This document shows, in pieces, positions 55,800 to 64,000 of a DNA stretch of 64,000 bases. A model generated the notes under the pieces. That model searched no databases and had not been told where the DNA came from. It was given only the letters and a program-made list of their open reading frames with translations. The position numbers were made by a program, and so were the translations under genes. Numbering within the stretch: position 1 is the stretch's first letter; each line of letters opens with the position of its first letter. Source of the stretch: Platynereis dumerilii (taxonomy: Eukaryota; Annelida; Polychaeta; Phyllodocida; Nereididae). Location: positions 44,285,289-44,349,288 of the forward strand of contig JAPTHN010000004.1 of assembly GCA_026936325.1 (NCBI GenBank), read 5' to 3'.

Positions 55800-58040
55800 A
55801 GCCAATTTGTGTGTTTGTTTCCAACATGCCGAAATGTCAAGTAGACGCGTACGAGTCTTGTTCCGTGAGTCCTAATTGCTTCATGCTTTTTACGCCAGCG
55901 GTGTAACATAAAACCCCGGCCGTATTATCTTTTGTCAGCTTCTAATCCCTCGGGCATACTGAATAGCAGCATTAAAACCCACCGGTGACATTCATCGGAT
56001 ATGAAACATATTGTTCTAGCATTTTATGTGTTATAAACAAGATATTATCCAATGAAACAATGCTGGTCCAAGTATTGCGCCTTGTGCTACCAATTATTTT
56101 AGCATATTTTATTCATTAATAATTCAAGAACAGAATAAGCCCTAGAGTGTAGGAGTCTGTAGGACCTTAATGTACTTATAGATCAAAATGATGTTAGCGA
56201 AACCAAAAGGTGGATAAAAACTGTGATATCCTTAAAAAAAATCTGTCCTTCAGAATAAGACAAATATAATAACAAATCTGAGACGGGGAGGCCTTATCAT
56301 ATCATATCATTGTTATGTTTGCCATTGCTGCTCGGCTATTTTATATTTTGGCTATGCTTTAGATTCACAAGCAACAGTTCGACACATAGAATGTAAAAAT
56401 AAAATTATATTTCTTTTTCTATCCATCTATCTGTCTCTATAGAAATTGAACTTGGGAATGCCCTTATCAGACACCCCTTTTTAATTTTCACTATACAAAG
56501 ATCTCTCAGTTTGTGTTAAGTTCAAGATCAAAACTTGACCAACGCTCCGGAGCTCCGGAAGTCTCATTATCTAGTAAATGTTCTCCTTTTCATTCTTCAC
56601 CCATCTATCTAGTTGCCACTGGTCTTGAATTCTCTAAAGCAAATGCAAATTCCAAATTGCAAGACAGACATTGAGTACATGTACACAAATTCACAAATGT
56701 CAAATCTGCTTTGTACAACTTGCAAAATGTCACAGCTATGAAACATTCTTGAATTGAGCAACAATGACATTTACGCACAAGTTCAGACACAAATCACACG
56801 TTTCATCATTTGTGTACCACAGACATTTTTCGGAAAGTTTTTGGTATTTTGGAAATACACAGATGCATGACATGTGTGCAACTCATGTATTTCAAGTATC
56901 CTTTTTGCATCCTTCAGACATCAAATGCAGTTCAGCAGCAATAATTTTCTAGTAAAAACATTAAATTTAGCAGCAACCCTTTTCTAGAAGTAATGCAAGA
57001 CATGCATAGATTTGAGTGCATGTACATTATTGATGTCTGTCCCCCAATACACTTGCATATATAAAGTGTAATTTATATATTGTAAGGTTGTGCTCATTCA
57101 AGCAAATATCTCCTAACATGTATAATATTTTTCATGATAATTTGTCTCCGCTCCAGTAAATATATCAAAATTGGCACCCGATTGCCTGCATATATTACAC
57201 TGCACATTTTCTAAAAGGATTCGCTGTACATTTTGTATGGCGTACTGTCCTGCACAATGCTGAAGGTTCAAGGTTTGTGTACATGTACATGCTGCTTTTC
57301 TTAAAAATAACCTGGGCCCAAACATGACATGTTGCTCTTCTATAAATAACCACAATGTAGTGCATTCCAATACATACATATTTGGCCCTTTAGTAAATAC
57401 GTACATGTCATGATTCAGAGTGCAAGTCATAGTTTCGTAATCTGCAAAATATTTTAATGTCAATTGCAATCAGTGCAAGAAGTCCAATTTATGATGGTTC
57501 AATATTTTAAGCTCTTCAACACAAGAGAAAAACTTCCAAGAGTAACATTTCAAAATGAGTGCAATGTTCGATAAGTCCCAGGTCCCCACATGAAGTGAGA
57601 ACAACACAATATTTTTTGTATGTGCGTCTTGTTGCATCGTGTTGGATAATATCGGATCTTGTTGTATGCATCCAAATGTTTGGCGCTCCACATCAACGGG
57701 CCATATCAGTGTTATGTGTAACAATATTGCATGTGTTTGATACTACTCAGCGCCATGTTCCAGGGCATATAGACGCTCAAAGCCAAACTCTACATGATGT
57801 TGTATGATGAGGGTGCTTTTCAACGTTGCCCTTTACGTATGTTGCTCATTTTGAACATTGTTCATTTTGGGATGTCGCTATTTCCATGTTGGGGTAATGC
57901 GATTCCACAAGGGAAAGCCGCTCTCGAGTATCATGCTTAATTACTTCATCAATAGGCTTCCGCAAGAGCTCCAATAGGTTGCTGGAAAGGTCCCTGGTGG
58001 AAACCAAAATGTTCCTCATAGAAAGTAAGGTGGAATGTTT
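55800..58040. other. Non-coding, no recognised element
   Basis: A modestly GC-richer patch at 55790-55990 contains GTATTATCTTTTGTCAG, CTAATCCC and CCCACCGGTGACATTCATC; it could be a regulatory element but nothing proves it. The rest is AT-rich with CATGTACATG-type words near 57000 and 57290. Confidence 0.35.
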
Positions 58041-58047
58041 TATAAGA

Positions 58048-58185
58048 TGCACTGAATAAAGGCTTTACATGCTGTATTTTTGCACTGAATAAGGCTTTAC
58101 GTAATACATACTGTATTTTTGCACTGAATAAGTCATCACATGTTGTATTTTCACAGAGAATCAGATTTAACATCTGTATTTTTTA
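58048..58185. repeat. ~40-bp GCACTGAATAAGGCTTTACA tandem repeat
   Basis: About three to four units of TTTTGCACTGAATAAGGC plus TGCTGTA, decaying rightward. Gives a spurious repeated open frame on the minus strand. Confidence 0.75.
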
Positions 58186-59261
58186 TATTTAAGAGGATAG
58201 GCAAGGGCCATAATACCATAAATGACCCATGGAGCACTATTGGCACATCACTAAACCTTAATCCTGCAATCTGCATGGTTTTCCATGGGTGGCAAATACT
58301 GGCAATTAAACATGTGTAAGTCTATAACAATACACACACTTGCTCCAAAAGGGTTGATATGTTCTGAGAGATTCTTGAGGGACATATAACGATTCCTAAT
58401 CTTAATCATGAGACATACTTGAAAAGTTCCAAGTAATTCCAGACACTCCACCAAAGTTTCCAACAAAGTATGTCGTACAATGATTTAAAAGCTCCGTTTT
58501 ATCATGTATAAGACGGTGTCGCAGTGAAAAGAATTTAAAAAAGAGCACTGAAATCCATCCATAGGAAAAGATTCCTTCTCTCCTATAAATTCGCATGTAG
58601 ACTATGTAGATCGAAGACCTTTTGAAACGTAAGGATAGCGCAGTGCGAAATTAGATTTAAACTCAGATTTGACAAACTTCTACTGATACCGATTTTTGTA
58701 AATGTAATCCGAAACATTGATATCACATGGTAAGTACATTTGCATACCAACCTTATTTCTGAACACTCCTCTAAGGAAAGGAGCTACTTATCCCCCAGTG
58801 ACCCAAGAAGCATCACAGCCACACTGCGACTAGGCGCTACAATGGGAAAGGCCTTTAATCGATATAAAGTAGATATGTTTTGAGATTACAATTCTTACAA
58901 GAACCCATTTTCCTCTGTTTGCAACATATTATATTATGCTTGTTATCTGATGCTTTTAAAATATTATCCTATTTCATTATCTTAATTGAATCAGGTGACA
59001 GCTGAAATAATCCAATTGCTTCATGAAGAAATGTGGGTTTTTTTAACAGCAAAAAGTAGGTAGGTTAGCTAATGTGGAGATGTGATGTTTTTATCTGTTT
59101 CGGCGAGGAGGAAGGGAGATGAGAGATTAGAAGCGCACTTCTAGTTTGGCGACGGAGAGCAAGAAAGATTTTGTAAGTACATATATGTCGTATGGGTAGA
59201 TAAGGAATACAGATTTTGCGTGGTACATAGTCCTACCAGAAGACATTCCACTTAGGTAGAT

Positions 59262-59375
59262 AGATGGATGGATGATTGCTTTCCATCCTGTATTTTCCAC
59301 CCATGCAGTGGCTATACTGAGACAAGACTAGGACACACTGGATAGTGGACATAGCAATGAGGCAAGTTTTCTCAC
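59262..59375 (-). mobile_element. SINE tail fragment
   Basis: GATGGATGGATGATTGCTTT, then ATGCAGTGGCTA, GACAAGACTAGGACACACTG and GGACATAGCAATGAGGCAAG match the family's body with high divergence. No head. Confidence 0.4.
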
Positions 59376-59954
59376 CTCGGATTTATTGTGTATGGCATTA
59401 TAATAAAGTTTTTCTGTCATGTACATATTGGATGACATCAGACAAGAAAAATAAACCTCTATCATATCCATTGCAGGATAATTGATGACTTCATATTTGG
59501 ATGAATCTCCCCCATTTAGATCATAGTTTTTCTCAGGTGAACTTCAAAAGAACAATCATATTTAATCGACCATTTATAGTTAACCTTTCAGTTGTCTTCA
59601 TCACTCTTCATGACATTGTATAATGGAACATAACATTCTATTAATGGTTAAGAAAGCTAAAGAAAGCAACAATGCCAACATGCAAGTAAGATCAAATCGG
59701 TGAAGTGCGGGCTAAAACGCTGGTCGCTGACGGCAATGGTTTGTGATGTACTTTTTCCACTAAGACATTTACTTCATGCTGGCTTAGGAGGCTTCTTACA
59801 TGGAATGCCCGAGGGTATGAAGGCATGAGTAATGGCAACTTGTTGAGAAGTGGGATTATGTATAAGCGCAAAGAAAAATGGGCCAGGATTTACCCGAAAA
59901 TGGGCTCATCGCCTGCTGGCCAAAGTCTTTGCGATAGAGGCATTTTTGATACCA

Positions 59955-60195
59955 CCGAGAAAATGATGTCTTATGGTGTCTTATGATGCCTTATGATGTC
60001 TTAGTTTTATCGCAAGGTCTTATCATGATCTATGACTGTATGAGGTCTAATATGGTGATCTAATATTAGTATGTAAGCCATTGTGATGCATTTTTGGAGA
60101 GCAAAGACTGAGCAAGGCTCAAAGACTCTGTGAGACAATCAGTATGCTGTGACACTATCAGTGTTCTGAGACTATCAGTGTTCTGAGACCATCTG
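59955..60195. repeat. Two short tandem repeats (TTATGATGTC and CTATCAGTGTTCTGAGA)
   Basis: A 10-bp unit (GTCTTATGAT) repeats about five times at 59965-60005, and an 18-bp unit about three times at 60145-60200. Confidence 0.7.
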
Positions 60196-63100
60196 ACACT
60201 ATATTGAGACACCCAGGACTATAATTTATTATACTCATCAGGTATTTTAACAAAGAGCATGTATGTATATCATAGTAATAGGACTGGTATACTTTTACAA
60301 TGCGCCAATTCCAGATAAATTTGCTCACCAGCACTAACTATACCCAACAACAAAAATCATAAATTTAAAGAAAATTAATTCATATCAAATTGCATTATTT
60401 TTCTTCTCTGACTCTTTGTGATAAAATGTTGTGGAGGAGACTAAGCCAAGCTGTGTTCATATACTTCATTAAAACAAGTTTAGAAAGTTTCATCCTGAAG
60501 CAATTCTGCAACATGCACCAAATGCAATTTGCCATTCATTTCTCATTTGTAGGAAATCGAAAGTGTCACACTGAATGCTCATGACGTGACAGGGTCTCTG
60601 AAGTGTTTAAGAGTACTTTGCATCAAACATACTACACTCATGTAACTTCTGAAAGTATTTAAAAGTATGCGCTTAATCAAACAGAAATTGTCTTTGTAAG
60701 TTTGTGATCATTTGATCTGCGATGACTTTTTAAATGGTATCATTACAGACAGACAGATAGAGAGGGAAGAAAGATTGTCCTTTTTGCACGGTGACCTTCT
60801 TAATGGTATCATTTAAACAAAACCGAGTGCGTCTTTTCACTTGGTTGCCATTCGGCTGCCATTAGGTTCGCGTTCTAGATATTCGCCAGAACATAAAACA
60901 AAATTGAAGAAGATAAAACAAAATTCACCACAAAGAATTTGCTGTGATCCATGCGAAGTCTGCTGTGATCCATGCGAATATCAAATCCTCACACGTCTCT
61001 TGCTTTCAATTCACAAGTGGTGTGATGGGCGGATATCGTGCAAAGGTTTCAAGTCATGCTCAAGGTATGCGAACTCAGAACTCAAAGGATTCCAAACGCA
61101 TTCCAGACTTTCAGCCTCGTCGGTTCATGATCGTCCTTGCAAGATTTACGGATGTGGTTTTTATGTGTTGTTCGCAAGTGGAGTCACTATAGAGCCCATT
61201 GCATATCAACAGTCAGATTGTTAAGGTCAAGGCTTGGGTGTCTTCCCATAGCCTTATCCAGGGTTGACCTATGTATCTTTGGTGTTTCATTGATTTAAGT
61301 TGTTAAATGTTCACTAGAGGCCTGGGGAAAACGACCATTGTTGTTGAGAGGACACATCTACTGTTTAGCATCTCCATCCTTAAAAAAGGCAGCAAGTTCG
61401 AGATATAATTTAAAACCCTGTTTAACCATTTCAAAACACTGTTTATATATATCACAAGTCCATCTACACCACATATTCATTTTGGATGGGTAAGTTTAAA
61501 AAATAATAGCGACACAAAAACATAAATTTAGTTTTTCAAAGAAGTCTTGCAATTTAGAAAGTTTTTTTTCGAAAGCTTTTTTTATGAATTATTGCTATTT
61601 CAGAATCAACATGATTCATGTCCTGTGTTTCTCAATACTAATACTTTGGCTTGGTATCGAACCATTGGCCTTAAAAGCTGAAGATATAAGAAAAGACAAA
61701 ACGTGATGACACGTCTCTACACCTGCGCTCTACGAAGACGTACCATACCATCGCATGACATATCTCTATTCATTATACAAAGGCCTCCATCAGACCGCTG
61801 ATAGTGTACACTACTCTATGACAAAAAGACCTCTGCTAAAAAATCAAGGCAAACTATATATAGGCGCCAACTTATAACTATACGGAGTGATACCACTTGT
61901 TGAAGGTTACTGCTCTTAGATAAAGCACATACTTCTGAAGACTATATAATGACTTCGACTTTGAAGACTGCAACACCTTTGGCGTGATACCGAACATAAA
62001 TCATACAATAGGGATATCGTGTTGCCTAAAAGATATTTTTGTGATAGACAGAATTCCTATAGATGATTTATATATGACCTGTGACTCTTACTAAATACAA
62101 AAGGCTAATATGACATTCATAACGCCGGTAATTGTATAGATACCGGAAATAGATATTCTATATGATTTCTGTATTTTGTATAATTTTTTTCATTTTTATA
62201 TATCTATAAAAATATATTGAAGTCTCGTAATATGAACAATTAGTATCATACAGGTATTATGAAGGGGAATCTTCAAATGTCTTTTTTTATATTACAGCTT
62301 ATAATTCAATACTGAAATCTGTGTCGTGGTGGTTAGTATTCAAACCCAACTGATTCACTAGGCCTTAGTCTTGTTATGCGAAATAATACAGTGATCAATT
62401 CAAAATTTTCCCATGGATTATTATTTATTTTGGTTCTGCCTGTCTGTCTCTGTCCCTGCATGAGAGAAGAGAAGAAGAAGGCGGAAGACTGTCACATGTC
62501 ACTGACGGTCCCTTGTCAGATTTGTTGAGCGCTGAAGCTCATGAAAAAAATACCTGTTTGTGATTTCTGTATTTCATTCGATTCTCTTATCCAAGGATTT
62601 TCTCAACTATCACGCATACCATGAAATCATATACAGAGCGAACCGCCTCCTCTTACACAAAAAATATTATTTGCAAAATAGAGAGGATCAAGTATGACTT
62701 TCCTCCTTGCCTTCCAGCACGAATTGTGACTGAAAAATTGCAAACGCAACAGAATATCATATGGATATCATATCTCCGCTTTGTTCGACTCTTGGCGTGT
62801 GCAACCCATGTTCGACAGTTGCTTCATCTTACACCAAGGGTGCACTTCTTCTCACAACCAGAATCTCTATCCGTCCTACTAATTTTACAAAAAATTCAAG
62901 GTAGGTAGGTAATTTTGATTTTTAGCCATATTCAGTCACATGATATCACAATGTGACAAAAAATTAGATGGATAAAAAGCATATAGCTTTTGTATGAAGT
63001 TTATATAAATAAAAGTACTTAGCTTCTGTATGACATAAATAAAAGTACAGAACATACAGTTCTTTTGCCTCAACCCCCTCCCCCCATGCCCAAATGAATA

Positions 63101-64000
63101 GCTGGAAACACCTTGTTTATGCTTTCACAGCATGAAGCCTTCCCTTCTGTCCTTGGTGGGAGGTTCATAGCCTCAGGACACAAGAGCACTCATGTTTATG
63201 GTGATAAGAAATTGGCAATAAAATGAAAATTGTAGTTTTTTAGCAACCTTCCTCAAAATGTGTGAGGTATTAACGTGGTGAATGGCTGTCATCAGGCACA
63301 ATGATGTCTGTTGGCAATGTGTCAGATGGTAAAATTGGAGATATTGTGAAAGAGATTGAAACTGATGATGTACTGATTCATGGATGTAGGTAGGTAGGGA
63401 ATAAGGTAGGGTATGAAACTAAGACAGTGCAGCCCTCAAATGCCACTCTTGCTGCACACAAGACCTCTAGCTTCATAACTGAAGCTGATGTGCCGATAAA
63501 AAACCAGGATCAGCCGAGAAGGAGGGCATATTACCAGTTGATTTTAGTTCTTACTGGTCAATTGGGCCATCAGTCCTATTAGATTAATGATCCATCCGGT
63601 GCTCAAAGAACACCTCGACTGATTACCGTGTGAAAATAGAGGATGCCAAACTCTCTGCAACTCTCATCCATAAACCACAGCCCGAGGTATATAAGTTGTT
63701 AAGTCTTACCACTATTCATACAATCGACTGCAAATTTAACATCTCATCGAAACCACATCCAAACCGCGATGTTACTCGATGGGCCACATAGCTTCCTTGG
63801 TACATTGTATAGGATAGTCCAACTGTCTGTGCTACTCAGTTCATCTATAAGTTGTTCACTGAGGACTTTCTTGCCCCTTAGAGTCTGCGGTTAATCGAAT
63901 TTTTGAAACTTGAAAGACGGCATGAAGAGGCAGAGGATCGAAATGAATGTGGAAAAGATGAAAGAAAAATCTTTGGGAAGATGCACTTTCTTGGGACCTT
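60196..64000. other. Right end: no supportable gene
   Basis: Several open frames of 60-127 codons occur (for example 60841-61224) but lack homology-like motifs, clear splice context or a believable start. No Ig-type exon of the upstream receptor was recognised. A plus-strand stretch at 63300-63390 reads MMSVGNVSDGKIGDIVKEIE, then TDDVLIHGC, and may be a decayed fragment of some repeat-encoded protein; this is weak. Confidence 0.35.

Noticed and set aside
60841-61224. 127-codon plus-strand frame with repeated CCDPCE
   Set aside because: The repeat is a short DNA duplication (TGCTGTGATCCATGCGA); overlapping frames are also open and no known fold is suggested. Too weak to call a gene.
62790-62890. 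Minus-strand TDRDSGCEKKCTLG segment before a gtaaga donor
   Set aside because: Short, acceptor ambiguous, no family match, and phase cannot be tested.
63300-63390. Plus-strand peptide SVGNVSDGKIGDIVKEIE resembling fragments seen in repeat-encoded proteins
   Set aside because: Only about 30 residues are open and no flanking element structure is visible.
1-64000. CRISPR arrays, rRNA, intact tRNA genes, LTR-type or capsid/envelope-bearing elements, LINE reverse transcriptase
   Set aside because: None seen. Tandem repeats here lack regular spacer structure, tRNA-like segments are SINE heads, and no reverse transcriptase or integrase motif was recognised.
42571-64000. Remaining Ig exons and signal peptide of the receptor
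   Set aside because: A scan for the D-x-G-x-Y-x-C pattern with splice sites on the minus strand gave nothing convincing. They are assumed to lie beyond the right edge, though a short exon could have been missed.

Overview
The window is 64 kb of AT-rich, intron-dominated animal DNA. It looks like a marine invertebrate deuterostome, most likely an echinoderm. That is an inference from frequent AGGCCT palindromes, GT-AG introns of 0.1 to 15 kb, tRNA-derived SINEs, and many short terminal-inverted-repeat elements, including the poly-G/poly-C-ended kind. There is no bacterial, plasmid or phage signal.

One protein-coding gene can be supported. It lies on the minus strand from about 42.57 kb down to 0.89 kb and is the 3' portion of a turtle/IGSF9-type immunoglobulin-superfamily adhesion receptor. 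Twelve exons whose phases agree at every junction encode 1,084 residues: the end of an Ig domain, a first FN3 domain, a Tyr/Asp/Glu-rich linker built from three small phase 1-1 exons, a second FN3 domain, one transmembrane helix, and a disordered cytoplasmic tail of about 740 residues. The upstream exons (signal peptide and remaining Ig domains) were not found and probably lie beyond the right edge. Two exons are too short to stand out as open frames and were found by reading splice sites: a cytoplasmic exon at 13.5 kb and an alternative terminal exon at 7.8-8.0 kb. The latter would give a short isoform with a polyproline stretch and a different C-terminus.

Layout: 0-0.9 kb, 3' flank with nuclear-receptor half-sites; 0.9-2.9 kb, terminal coding exon; 2.9-3.6 kb, a 126-bp satellite that contains the terminal exon's splice acceptor; 7.8-9.9 kb, alternative terminal exon, TCAAGG-rich repeat and a 1-kb foldback element; 12.6-16.9 kb, cytoplasmic, transmembrane and second FN3 exons; 17-18 kb, minisatellite split by a hAT-like element; 19.8-25.7 kb, linker and first FN3 exons; 25.7-41.3 kb, a large intron with a cluster of SINEs and inverted-repeat elements and a CRE/E-box palindrome at 30.2 kb; 41.3-42.6 kb, first FN3 and Ig exons; 42.6-64 kb, no supportable coding exon but several unrelated satellite arrays (43.5-54.8 kb), a mariner-type element and SINE copies.

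The most useful new observations are the alternative polyproline/ETPI terminal exon, the skippable acidic-tyrosine linker exons, a 26-bp duplication that creates two splice donors on the Ig exon, and the satellite-embedded acceptor. All functional statements are inferences from sequence; nothing was searched or computed.
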